A DNA stretch of 64,000 nt, from assembly GCA_035511075.1 (NCBI GenBank), contig DATKFW010000149.1, positions 57,826-121,825 of the forward strand, in the 5' to 3' direction. The DNA is from DATAUD01 sp035511075 (GTDB taxonomy: Bacteria; Verrucomicrobiota; Verrucomicrobiia; Limisphaerales; Palsa-1400). Every line of letters begins with the position of its first letter. The first letter of the stretch is position 1. The notes beneath the pieces were generated by a model, which had not been told where the DNA came from, searched no databases, and saw nothing but the letters and a program-made list of their open reading frames with translations. A program made the translations under genes and the position numbers. Of this stretch, positions 26,347 to 35,900 are shown piece after piece.

Positions 26347-27198
26347 ATGGATACAAACGGCCCACAAGCGAATGATAAAATGGTTCAAGTTCCGGCGTCC
26401 AGCGGCTCCCCGTTGGTGGCGGCGTTCGGACTCACTTTGGTGTTCGCCGGGCTGCTCACGCACTACATGGTGGCGATCTTGGGGGCTCTTGTGCTATTGG
26501 CGGGCCTTATCGGATGGTTTCGCGAAGTTCTGCCACACGAAGCGCACGAATCGGTGCCCCTGGAAAAAGAAGGATTGGCCGTCGTCCAACCCAGCCGTAA
26601 GGTGCGGCATCTTGCAGTCGGCGAATTCGCTCATCGGGCGCGGTTGCCGTTGGAAATCTATCCATACTCAGCCGGTGTCCGAGGCGGGCTGGTCGGAGGG
26701 GCGGCGATGGCAGTGCTGGCGATTCTTTACGGAGTCATCGGCCACCATAGCATCTGGTATCCCATCAACCTCCTTGCCGCCGCCGGTTCCGCGCACATCT
26801 CGGCGATGACCTACGATCAACTCCGCGCCTTCAATGCCACGGGACTGGTGCTGGCCACCGTCGTCCACGTTGCCGGGTCGGCTTTGGTGGGCCTGTTGTA
26901 CGGCGTCGCGCTCCCGATCTTCCCGCGCCGCCCGATCCTGCTGGGCGGGATTCTGGCGCCATTGTTCTGGTCCGGAATTTTATACGCCGAAATGGGAATT
27001 ATTAACCCGCTTCTGCAACAGCGAATTGATTGGAAATGGTTCATTGCCTCCCAGTTTGCCTTCGGCCTCGTCGCAGGTTTTGTGGTCTCCAAACATGAAC
27101 GAATCGCCACGATGCAACACCTCCCCTTCGCCGTGCGCGCGGGCATTGAAGCCCCGGGAATCTTTGGCGAAAAAGGTGAAGAACGACCGAAGCCATGA
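26347..27198 (+). CDS. unknown membrane protein of the oxidase locus
   Basis: 283 residues, no family recognised. AGGAAAA before ATG 26347 supports the start. One or two helices near residues 22-58 (GLLTHYMVAILGALVLLAGL) resemble a subunit IV position. A charged stretch follows, then four or five more helices (about 110-260) with GVIGHHSIWYPINLLAA. It overlaps the cytochrome c gene by ATGA and lies between subunit III and the bc-complex genes, so an accessory or bridging role in a bc1-aa3 supercomplex is plausible but unproven. Confidence 0.75.
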   Translation: MDTNGPQANDKMVQVPASSGSPLVAAFGLTLVFAGLLTHYMVAILGALVLLAGLIGWFREVLPHEAHESVPLEKEGLAVVQPSRKVRHLAVGEFAHRARLPLEIYPYSAGVRGGLVGGAAMAVLAILYGVIGHHSIWYPINLLAAAGSAHISAMTYDQLRAFNATGLVLATVVHVAGSALVGLLYGVALPIFPRRPILLGGILAPLFWSGILYAEMGIINPLLQQRIDWKWFIASQFAFGLVAGFVVSKHERIATMQHLPFAVRAGIEAPGIFGEKGEERPKP

Positions 27199-27908
27199 AC
27201 GCTCGCTTTTCGCCACTGGCCATTTGTCTTGCCGCAGTCTTGCTTTGCGCCGGCTGTGAGCCGCCCGGCAAACCCACCAGCGGCGATGTCGTGCTCAAAC
27301 CAGCCCAGGTGACAAACTTCGTAGAGATCTACGACCAAAACTGCAAGGGCTGTCACGGCCAAAATGGCGCAGGCAGCGCGGCGCTCGCTTTGGCGAATCC
27401 CGTTTATCTGGCCATTGCGAGTGACGACGCGATCCGCGGCGCCATAGCCTCAGGGATTCATGGCTCTCTCATGCCGGCCTTTGCTAAGAGCGCGGGCGGT
27501 ACGCTGACGGACCAGCAAATTGAAATTCTCGTGCATGACATGCGGGAGCGCTGGGCAAAGCCGATTGAACTGCTTGACGCAAACCCGCCCCCCTACGCCG
27601 CGGCGGAACCGGGAAACGCCAAGAGTGGGGCGGACGTTTACGCAACTTTCTGCGCTGGATGTCACGGGCCGCAAGGCAAAGGCACCCCAACAGGAAGTTC
27701 GATTGTTGACGGTTCTTTTCTCGCCCTGGTCAGCGATCAAAACCTGCGCACGACTGTCATTGCCGGACGCCCGGATCTGGGCCATCCGGATTGGCGCCAT
27801 TGCGTCGCCGGCAGGGCGATGACACCACAGGAAGTGACCGATGTCGTTGCGTGGCTGGTTGCCCAGCGGAAGGCCACTCCCGGCCAGCCGTACGCAAACA
27901 ATTACTGA
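27195..27908 (+). CDS. dihaem cytochrome c lipoprotein
   Basis: 237-residue lipoprotein (lipobox LCAGC, Cys21) with two c-type haem sites, CKGCH at 50-54 and CAGCH at 153-157. Each is in its own class I cytochrome c domain. It is probably the membrane-anchored electron carrier between the bc-type complex encoded just downstream and the caa3 oxidase upstream. It overlaps the preceding gene by ATGA. Confidence 0.92.
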   Translation: MNARFSPLAICLAAVLLCAGCEPPGKPTSGDVVLKPAQVTNFVEIYDQNCKGCHGQNGAGSAALALANPVYLAIASDDAIRGAIASGIHGSLMPAFAKSAGGTLTDQQIEILVHDMRERWAKPIELLDANPPPYAAAEPGNAKSGADVYATFCAGCHGPQGKGTPTGSSIVDGSFLALVSDQNLRTTVIAGRPDLGHPDWRHCVAGRAMTPQEVTDVVAWLVAQRKATPGQPYANNY

Positions 27909-27919
27909 GGAGGCCCCCC

Positions 27920-28516
27920 ATGTCTGAACCTAATCAAGAACCCGAAATTCCCGCGCCGAGCCAGGCGCCCCAAAAAAAGGTCTCGCGCCGCAACATGTTG
28001 ATGACGCTGGGCATCGCCTTGAACGCCGTCGCTGGCATTCTATTCGCCGTCCCCGTGATTGGCTACATACTTGGCCCCGCCAAACGGAGCGAGATCACGG
28101 AGGACCTGGCGTGGATAACGCTCGGCCCATTAACGCAATTCCCGGAAGGCCAAACGCGCCTGGCCACTTATCGCAATCCTTTGGTCCGCCCGTGGGATGG
28201 CGACACGGCCGACATTCCGTGCTGGGTTCGGCGCATTTCCGCCGACAAGTTGCAGGTCTTTGCAATCAATTGCACGCATCTGGGATGTCCCGTCCGGTGG
28301 TTTCCGCAATCCGGCTTGTTCATGTGTCCGTGTCATGGCGGCGTCTATTATTCCGATGGCGCCCGCGCGTCGGGTCCGCCGCCGCGCGGCCTGTTCGAAT
28401 ACAGCTACAAAATCGAACAAGGAAACCTTTGGATCAAGGCAGGGCAGGTTCCGACGCTTGCATCTCCGCCCAGCCAGGCATCTGCCGCACAACCCAGGGG
28501 ATGCCCATGCGCCTGA
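27920..28516 (+). CDS. Rieske 2Fe-2S protein of the quinol:cytochrome c oxidoreductase
   Basis: 198 residues; GAGGAGG just upstream supports ATG 27920. A twin-Arg-like SRRN motif and a membrane helix (about 26-52) precede the Rieske domain. Cluster ligands are Cys118 and His120 (CTHLGC) and Cys136 and His139 (CPCHGG), with Cys123 and Cys138 placed for the stabilising disulfide. It partners the cytochrome b gene that overlaps its 3' end. Confidence 0.94.
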   Translation: MSEPNQEPEIPAPSQAPQKKVSRRNMLMTLGIALNAVAGILFAVPVIGYILGPAKRSEITEDLAWITLGPLTQFPEGQTRLATYRNPLVRPWDGDTADIPCWVRRISADKLQVFAINCTHLGCPVRWFPQSGLFMCPCHGGVYYSDGARASGPPPRGLFEYSYKIEQGNLWIKAGQVPTLASPPSQASAAQPRGCPCA

Positions 28517-29970
28517 TCAAAGCCCTCGCGAATTGGTTTGACCAACGCCTGCAATTGCGCAAGCCCATCGAAGAAACGATGGAGCATCCGGTGCCACGAA
28601 GCTCCGCCAGTTGGGCCTACGTCTTCGGCAGCGCCAGCCTCACAGTAATGGCCTTGCAGTTCGTCACCGGCATCTGCCTGGCGTTCGTTTACGTTCCGTC
28701 CGCCGGCCAGGCTTGGACGAGTTTGCAGATCCTGAACCACCACCAGACCTTCGGCTGGTTCATTCGCGCCCTACACGGTTGGGGTTCCGACTTCATGGTC
28801 GCTCTGGTGCTGATGCACATGGCTCAGGTGTTCCTCTTCGGCGCTTACAAATTTCCCCGCGAACTGACCTGGATGGTCGGCGTCTGCCTTCTCCTGATGA
28901 CCCTCGGCATGGCATTCACTGGGCAAGTCCTCCGCTTTGACCAGGATGCCTACTGGGGGCTTGGCATCGGTGCCTCCGTGATGGGCCGAATGCCTTTCAT
29001 TGGAAACTCGCTCGTCCACTTGATGCTGGGCGGCCCGATCATCGCCGGCGAAACGTTGTCGCGCTTCTTTGCCATTCACGTTTTTATCATTCCCGGCGCG
29101 TTGATCGCCTTCGTCGGTGTGCATTTGCTCATGGTGCTTAAGCTGGGGATCAACGAATGGCCGATGCCAGGCCGCATCGTCAATCGCGACACTTATCTCA
29201 AGGAGTATCACGAGCTGACCCATAGAGACGGCGTCCCATTTGTTCCCGATGCATTCCGAAAAGACTTCGTGTTCTCCGGTATCATCATTCTGGCTCTGGT
29301 CGCGTGCTCAGTGCTGTTCGGACCATTTGGTCCAAAGGGACCGCCCGACCCAACGGTCGTCCAAGCGGTACCCGTCCCGGACTACTTCTTTCTCTGGGCG
29401 TACGCCGCGCTGGCTCTATTGCCGCCGGGAATGGAGACGGGTCTGTTGATTGTCGGACCGGTCATTGTGATTGGGTTCTTGATTGCGTTGCCGCTTATTT
29501 CTGGCACCGGTGAGAAAAGCTGGCGCCGGCGACCCGTCGCCGTTTTGTCTGTCCTGGTCCTCGTAATTGCGCTGGCGGCCCTGACTCAACTCGGCACTTA
29601 CGCCCCGTGGTCTCCTGTGATGGATGCGTGGAGCAGCGCCCCGGTTCCCCACAGTCTTCTGGCAGGCCGCTCGGCCCTCGAACGTCAGGGCGCCGTCGTG
29701 CTTCAAGCCAAACAATGCCGCAATTGCCACGCTCTTGGCGGCGAGGGCGGCCAGCGCGGTCCGGCACTCGACACCGTTGCCACGCGCCTTACCGGTGATG
29801 AATTGATCCGCCAGGTCTTGCAAGGCCGGGGCAACATGCCTGCCTACGGAAATAATTTGAGTCCGGCGGAGACGACGGCTCTGGTGGCTTTCCTTAAATC
29901 TCTGTACCCACCCAACCAAAAACCCGCGCGGGACGCAGCACTGGTTTCTGTCGTGCCGGAGAAACCTTGA
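28507..29970 (+). CDS. cytochrome b fused to C-terminal cytochrome c
   Basis: 487-residue fusion. Residues 1 to about 380 are a cytochrome b with paired haem-ligand histidines (HQTFGWFIRALHGWGSD, and HVFIIPGALIAFVGVHLL). Residues about 385-487 are a cytochrome c with CRNCH at 404-408 and a later MPAYG Met ligand. AGGGG at 28495-28499 favours ATG 28507 over ATG 28501. The separate cytochrome c1 is thus replaced by a tethered domain, as in some menaquinol-oxidising bcc complexes. Confidence 0.93.
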   Translation: MRLIKALANWFDQRLQLRKPIEETMEHPVPRSSASWAYVFGSASLTVMALQFVTGICLAFVYVPSAGQAWTSLQILNHHQTFGWFIRALHGWGSDFMVALVLMHMAQVFLFGAYKFPRELTWMVGVCLLLMTLGMAFTGQVLRFDQDAYWGLGIGASVMGRMPFIGNSLVHLMLGGPIIAGETLSRFFAIHVFIIPGALIAFVGVHLLMVLKLGINEWPMPGRIVNRDTYLKEYHELTHRDGVPFVPDAFRKDFVFSGIIILALVACSVLFGPFGPKGPPDPTVVQAVPVPDYFFLWAYAALALLPPGMETGLLIVGPVIVIGFLIALPLISGTGEKSWRRRPVAVLSVLVLVIALAALTQLGTYAPWSPVMDAWSSAPVPHSLLAGRSALERQGAVVLQAKQCRNCHALGGEGGQRGPALDTVATRLTGDELIRQVLQGRGNMPAYGNNLSPAETTALVAFLKSLYPPNQKPARDAALVSVVPEKP

Positions 29971-29974
29971 AGCG

Positions 29975-32278
29975 ATGTCGCCGGTATCCCAAGCGATCCT
30001 CAGTTCGTGGTCAATCGGGCCAATGCTGACGCTGGGACTCGTTACATCACTCATCCTGTATTTGCGTGGCTGGCTCATGCTGCACCGCGCATTGCCGGCG
30101 CGATTTCCAGCCTGGCGGCTGTTCGCTTTTGCCGGAGGTCTTGTCACGCTTTGGCTCGCCATCGCTTCCCCGCTCGATGCTTTCTCCTCTCTCCTTCTCT
30201 CGGCCCACATGGTGCAACATCTGTTGCTCATGTCGGTCGTCCCGCCGCTGATTCTGCTCGGCGCGCCGCTTCTTCCGCTGTTGCGGGGACTGCCAAGGAA
30301 AATCGCCCGCGACGGAGTGGGCCCCTTTCTAATCTGGCCGGCCCTGCGCAGGTTTGGGAACACGGTGACACATCCGTTGACTGGCTGGATTGTTATGGCG
30401 GTGACGCTGATTTCCTGGCATGTGCCGGCGGCGTTTGATCTCGCGCTTCGATCGCCTGGATGGCACAAAGTCGAGCACGCCTGTTTTTTGGGGGCGTCGA
30501 TTCTTTTTTGGTGGCCTGTGGTTCGCCCTTTTCCCAGCCGTCCGCGGTGGCCGCTCTGGTCGGTGCCGGTCTACCTGCTTGCGGCGGATTTGTTGAACAC
30601 AGGGCTGTCCGCCATCCTCACGTTCTCCGATCGTGTCCTCTATCGCCCCTATTTGGATGTTCCCCGACTCTTCGGAACCACGGCGCTAAGCGACCAGAGT
30701 TGCGCGGGCGTGATTATGTGGGTGCCCGGTTCGCTTGTCTTCCTGGTTCCGGCCGCACTCATCGCTATTCAATGCCTCTCAACGGCTCAATCGCTGGTCC
30801 GTCCGCAACGCACGGCTCTTGCACCCGCCGCTCTTCCACGGCCTGCTGCCGCGAAGAAAGGCTTTGACCTGTTATTGGTGCCTGTAATCGGGCCATTCCT
30901 CCGCGCGCAATCCGGCCGTCGTTTCATGCAGGCGGCTTTGCTCATAATTGCCATCGCGGTGATTGTTGACGGGCTGTTTGGTCCGCAGGTCAGCTCCATG
31001 AATCTCGCCGGAGTTCTGCCGTGGACGTATTGGCGGGCGTTTGTTGTCATCTCTCTTCTGGCGGCCGGCAACCTGTTTTGCATGGCCTGTCCCTTCATGT
31101 TAGTCCGCGAATTGGGGCGGCGCATCGGTCTGCGCCGACGTTCATGGCCGCAGGCATTGCGTTCTAAATGGTTCGCCGTTGTTCTGCTCGTATTATTTTT
31201 TTGGTGCTACGAAGTTTTCAGCCTCTGGGATAAGCCAATTTGGACGGCCTGGTTGATCATCAACTATTTCCTCGCTGCTCTTGCCATAGACGCGCTCTTT
31301 TCCGGCGCAAGCTTCTGCAAGTATGTCTGTCCGGTAGGTCAGTTCCAGTTTTTGGCGTCGCTGGTTTCGCCCCTCGAGGTCAAGGTTCGCCAACCGGCTG
31401 CTTGCGTTACTTGCAAGACGCATGATTGTCTGCGCGGAAATGAGCGCCAGCGCGGTTGCGAAATGGAACTTCATCTTCCACGCAAATCAGGCAATCTCGA
31501 TTGCACATTTTGTCTCGATTGCGTCCGCGCCTGCCCGCACGACAACATTGGCATCATGGCGGTCAGGCCGGGATTGGATGTCATTCGAGACCCCCAACGG
31601 TCATCGGTGGGCCGTCTCTCGCGCCGGCTGGACGTCGCTGCTCTGGCATTGGTGTTCGTGTTCGCGGCATTCGCAAACGCCGCGTTCATGACGGCCCCTG
31701 TGATTGCGTTTGAGCACTCGCTGGCGTACCGGCTCGGCTTGGAATCGCCGCTGGCGGTGACCGGTATTCTGCTGCTCCTGGCGCTGGTTTTGGCCCCTGC
31801 AATTCTAAGCGCATTGAGCGCGTCCGCGAGCCGCGCCGCGGGCCGCGTATCGGTCGCTACTCGCGAATTGTTCTGCCGGTTTTCGGTTGCCCTGATCCCC
31901 CTTGGCGTTGCGATGTGGGCGGCGCATTTCCTATTCCATCTCTCGGCTGGATGGGGTTCCGCTTGGACAACAGTTCAACGCGCCGCAAACGACGCCGGAT
32001 GGCACCTGCTCAATTTGGCGAACAGAGGCCCCTCGTCGCCTCTGCTTGGGACCGACACCATCCACGCGTCACAAACGGCCCTTCTGGACGCAGGCTTGCT
32101 GCTGGCTCTATACCTGATTTGGCGCATCTCCCTCATCTACGCCCCGCGCGGGCGCGACGCATTCCGCCTGTTTCTGCCGTGGTCCGCGATCGCGTTGGCC
32201 CTCTACGCTTCAGGGGTCTGGATTCTGCTTCAGCCTATGCAGATGCGCGGCGTTCTCAGTGCAATCTCGACGTTATGA
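29975..32278 (+). CDS. CtaG-like copper assembly domain fused to 4Fe-4S polyferredoxin
   Basis: 767-residue membrane protein. Residues about 10-270 match the Bacillus-type CtaG (caa3 assembly) domain with HMVQHLLLM. A Pro/Ala-rich linker (about 278-296) leads to a NapH/CcoG-like membrane ferredoxin: CMACP (369-373), CKYVCP (448-453), CVTC (477-480) and CTFCLDCVRACP (510-521). Several further helices follow to the end. The single open frame spans both parts. It probably helps build or reduce the copper centres of the oxidase encoded upstream; joining the two functions in one chain is unusual. Confidence 0.82.
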   Translation: MSPVSQAILSSWSIGPMLTLGLVTSLILYLRGWLMLHRALPARFPAWRLFAFAGGLVTLWLAIASPLDAFSSLLLSAHMVQHLLLMSVVPPLILLGAPLLPLLRGLPRKIARDGVGPFLIWPALRRFGNTVTHPLTGWIVMAVTLISWHVPAAFDLALRSPGWHKVEHACFLGASILFWWPVVRPFPSRPRWPLWSVPVYLLAADLLNTGLSAILTFSDRVLYRPYLDVPRLFGTTALSDQSCAGVIMWVPGSLVFLVPAALIAIQCLSTAQSLVRPQRTALAPAALPRPAAAKKGFDLLLVPVIGPFLRAQSGRRFMQAALLIIAIAVIVDGLFGPQVSSMNLAGVLPWTYWRAFVVISLLAAGNLFCMACPFMLVRELGRRIGLRRRSWPQALRSKWFAVVLLVLFFWCYEVFSLWDKPIWTAWLIINYFLAALAIDALFSGASFCKYVCPVGQFQFLASLVSPLEVKVRQPAACVTCKTHDCLRGNERQRGCEMELHLPRKSGNLDCTFCLDCVRACPHDNIGIMAVRPGLDVIRDPQRSSVGRLSRRLDVAALALVFVFAAFANAAFMTAPVIAFEHSLAYRLGLESPLAVTGILLLLALVLAPAILSALSASASRAAGRVSVATRELFCRFSVALIPLGVAMWAAHFLFHLSAGWGSAWTTVQRAANDAGWHLLNLANRGPSSPLLGTDTIHASQTALLDAGLLLALYLIWRISLIYAPRGRDAFRLFLPWSAIALALYASGVWILLQPMQMRGVLSAISTL

Positions 32279-32907
32279 ACTGCGGGCGATTCATCCAAGT
32301 CCTTCTATTCCTCGGGGTGCTCGGCTTGTCCTCGGGCAATGCCCGCGCCGATGGCGGTGTCATTCGATTGCGTGAAGCTCAAGGCCCATTCATCGTTACC
32401 ATTTTCACCGCATCCGACCTTGTCAAGGACGGCCCTGCTGATGTCAGCGTCATGGTTCAAAGACAGGATTCCAGCGACGCCATTCTCGACGCCACCGTAA
32501 ATCTGATCTTCACCGCGCCGCCCTCTTCGGTCGTGGAACCTGCGGAGCAGGTCTGTGGACACGTCCCTTGGAGTCAAGCATTAGGTCCGCATGTTGCACA
32601 GTTCACTGTTCCGGCGACGCGGCGGCAAGCCTCGAACAAATTACTCTACGCCGCGCCGGTCAAATTCGATACTGCCGGCAACTGGCGGTTGCAGACCCTC
32701 GTCGAATGCGACGGTGAATCAGCGAAGACTGCCTGCAACATTCCAGTCGGCCCACCACCGGGCCGACTAGTCGGGTTGCTTCCATATCTACTACTGCCGC
32801 CGCTGTTGGTGGCGCTGTTTGCGGTCAACCAGGGCCTGCGCAGAAAAGCAGCGTCGCCGGCGATTTTTTCTCGAAATTTCTCGCATTCGCCGGGAAATTC
32901 TGCATAA
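32275..32907 (+). CDS. exported, C-terminally anchored protein (YtkA/FixH-like?)
   Basis: 210 residues; ATG 32275 overlaps the previous stop (ATGA). A signal peptide ends near NARADGG. It is followed by a beta-rich domain of about 120 residues and one C-terminal helix (LLPYLLLPPLLVALFAV). The fold pattern recalls YtkA/FixH-like proteins of oxidase loci, but no diagnostic motif is visible. Likely last gene of the respiratory operon. Confidence 0.6.
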   Translation: MNCGRFIQVLLFLGVLGLSSGNARADGGVIRLREAQGPFIVTIFTASDLVKDGPADVSVMVQRQDSSDAILDATVNLIFTAPPSSVVEPAEQVCGHVPWSQALGPHVAQFTVPATRRQASNKLLYAAPVKFDTAGNWRLQTLVECDGESAKTACNIPVGPPPGRLVGLLPYLLLPPLLVALFAVNQGLRRKAASPAIFSRNFSHSPGNSA

Positions 32908-32988
32908 CTATTGAGGCTCAAACCAGCAGCCTGGAGGAAGGTCGCCAAAACGTCCTCCTAACGCGTTCAATTGCAAGTTCAAGTTGCT

Positions 32989-35900
32989 ATGAAGACGACT
33001 GTTCACCACCAACCGGTTACTCCCGGTCTTTCCTGGACCATGCATGTCTGGCAGCCCGCGTGGAACGGCAGTTCAATCTGGGACAGGAAGGGAACGCTCA
33101 ACGGCACAACCCTCGATTTTCAATTCCCCGATGTTCCCGATCCGCGACAACTTCAGTTCCAATACTATTCCACCGACCCCGCCAACGGCCAGACGACATG
33201 GGAATCCAATAGCTTTATCCGGCAACTCTTCTTGATCGACCCTGGCGAAGTTTGGACATTCGATTTTTCAGCGCGAATCCTCTATCAAAATCCGTTTCCG
33301 CCGGGCGTGACTTTCAACCCGGGCGCCGTCCTGACGTTCAACGTAATCACACAACAACAGTTTCGTGGCGGGCAAATATACGCCTGGAACCCCTACAATG
33401 CCGCCGGTCCGTCAGCGCGATTCCCGGAGACGACGCGGGATGACGTCCATTTCATATCCACTTTCAACGTCACCCTCACCGATTGGATGACCTCCGGCTT
33501 TCATCTGAAATTGACCTCTCCCGCCACCGGTCCAAACGGCTCCGATGTTTGGGAGCCGGACGCGAGCATTCGCGTTTGGCGGCCTTGCGACGGATCTTCT
33601 CTCTGGCTCAAGAGCGGCGAAAATGATATCCGCAATACCCAACTGACACTCACTTCCTTCCCTGTCGAAGTCCTGTATCCAGCGTCGCTGGCCGCTGCTC
33701 CGGCGTTGGCCGTGACGGACGTTGTGGAGCAAGTCAACATTCCCCTCACCGCTCCTGTTGTTGCGCCGTATTCGGGCAGTCCCCTTTTCAATGTCGCGAC
33801 TTACAACGCGCAAATCTATCCCGGCGCGAGCTACTCACTGGCCAGCCAGAACAACGCCGAAAATCCCTCCCTCGTGCGCCCATTTCCGATGGACCCGACC
33901 TCCGCCGACGTGGTTTCCCGTTTCGCCCTCGGCGCCAGCGCCTGGCTGGCCGCGTTTCCGGCAATTGTCCCCGGCACACTCTCGATCCAGCCGCACGGCA
34001 CGACAACTTTCAGCGCCGGAGTTTCCGCGCAAGTTTCCATAGGCAACGCGGCCGCCACCTACCAAACTGTGCCTGCAATCCAGCAACCGGACGGGACCTG
34101 GCTCGCCACTCTCAACCTGGCCCAAAACACCACCACGTGCGTCCGTTTGACGCCGGTCAGCGGCACCGAGGCCACACCGTACGCCCAAATCGACACCGGC
34201 AGGTATTTCACGCCCGCGGCGGGGACGACCGCGTTCTTCACTACCGAAGGCGTTTACGGCATCACTGCCCGCGGCCCCACGACATTCGCCGAACCGCCTA
34301 GTCGCACCGCCCTCATGCAAGCCATGTTCGGCAATGCCATCGTCGCGACTGGAATTTTCCAGGCCCGGGAGATGCCGCACGGCGCGACGCTGATGAACGG
34401 CCAGGTTTATTTTGTCGTGCACGCGCCGCATGCCGCCTCCGCCAGTCTGATACTCGTCAATGAAGCCGCCGCCGGCGGACCCGCCCGGGTCGAATTCCCC
34501 ATGAGCCTGACCGAAGACACGTTTTACTGGTGGTGCCAGGTCCCCGCGGCCAGCGCCGCTCCGGGCGCCCGCTATCATTTCCTGCTGAATGAGGTCCTCG
34601 AAGTCCTGGATCCGGCGGCCCGCGCTGTCCAGGATCGCAGCCAATCCCTCACCACCCCGCCCGGCGACGATCCGGCAGACCCGGACAGTTCCTGGTCCCA
34701 GGTGGCGGATGTCGCCGGCGCGTACGCGGCGGCCCACAAGGCGCCCTGGCAAACAATGGGCTGGGAGAATCTGCTGATCTACGAAATCCACGCCAACCGT
34801 TTTACAGACATCCTGAAAGGCACGATGATGCCGCTGGATTTGCTGACCGATGAATTGAGCGCGATGTGCCGCCGGGGCCAACCCGGTTATTTGCTGCAAC
34901 TGCCCGTGACGACGTTTGAGCTGATGCCGGTCAGCGAGTTCAGCTCGACGTTGTCGTGGGGTTACGATCCGTCCTATTATTTTGCTATTGACGGATTTTA
35001 CGGCGGCGCGTCGTCGCTTGCCAATTTTGTCAGCGCCGCCCACGCCAACGGTCGCGCAGTGATGCTCGATATCGTTTATAACCATTCCCTCGGATCGTCC
35101 TTGATGAAGATCGCGCCCGATGTTTACTCCTGTGGCCCCGATGAGTACGGCGACGGGATGAATTGCTCTCATCCGATGACGGCCGAATTTCTGCGCCAGG
35201 CCACCATTTATCTGTGGCGGACCTTTGGGCTCGATGGATTCCGCTTGGACGACACCGCCCTGATTATCACCAGCACCCAGTACGGCTGGCAGTTTTTGGG
35301 GATGCTCCGCTGGGCGTTGCGCACGGCGGCCACGGCGGAAGGCCTGGCGTGGCCCTATTGTGTGGCGGAAAATTCCAACAATCCCTGGGCAGTCTCCGAT
35401 CCGCAATCTGGTGTGATGGACGGCCAATGGGGCATCGACGAAGTCTACCAAATACTCGCTGCGTGCTATGATTCGGCCCATGAGGGCTGGGACGATTCGG
35501 TCCCTCTGGAGAATACGATCAATGAGCCCTCCTATTGGGGGCGCCCGTTCTTCCAAGTGACCCGTTTCGGCGAATCCCACGACATGGTCAGCGCGCAGGA
35601 CCCACAGCAGTTGGATCAGCGAATCGCCGCGCGGCCTCCCTACGGGCAGGGTTATCAATTGGCCAAGGCTATGGGAACGCTGACGCTGCTGTCCAATGGC
35701 GTGCCGATGCTGTTCATGGGCCAGGAGGTGGGCGAAACCCTTTGCTTTTCATTCGACAACGCCGCCCAACCGGTCAATCCGCAGCTCTGTGATTTGCCCT
35801 TCGCATCCGCAACAGACCAGACGCGCATACTCGCCTGGTTTCGGTCCTTGATGGGCCTGCGCAACGATGCCTCCAAGGGCCTGCAGGGAGACTCCAACTA

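Noticed and set aside
33835..35658. 607-codon minus-strand frame opposite the GH13 gene
   Set aside because: No domain or export features, and Gly/Arg/His-rich shadow composition; the GH13 frame has all catalytic motifs.
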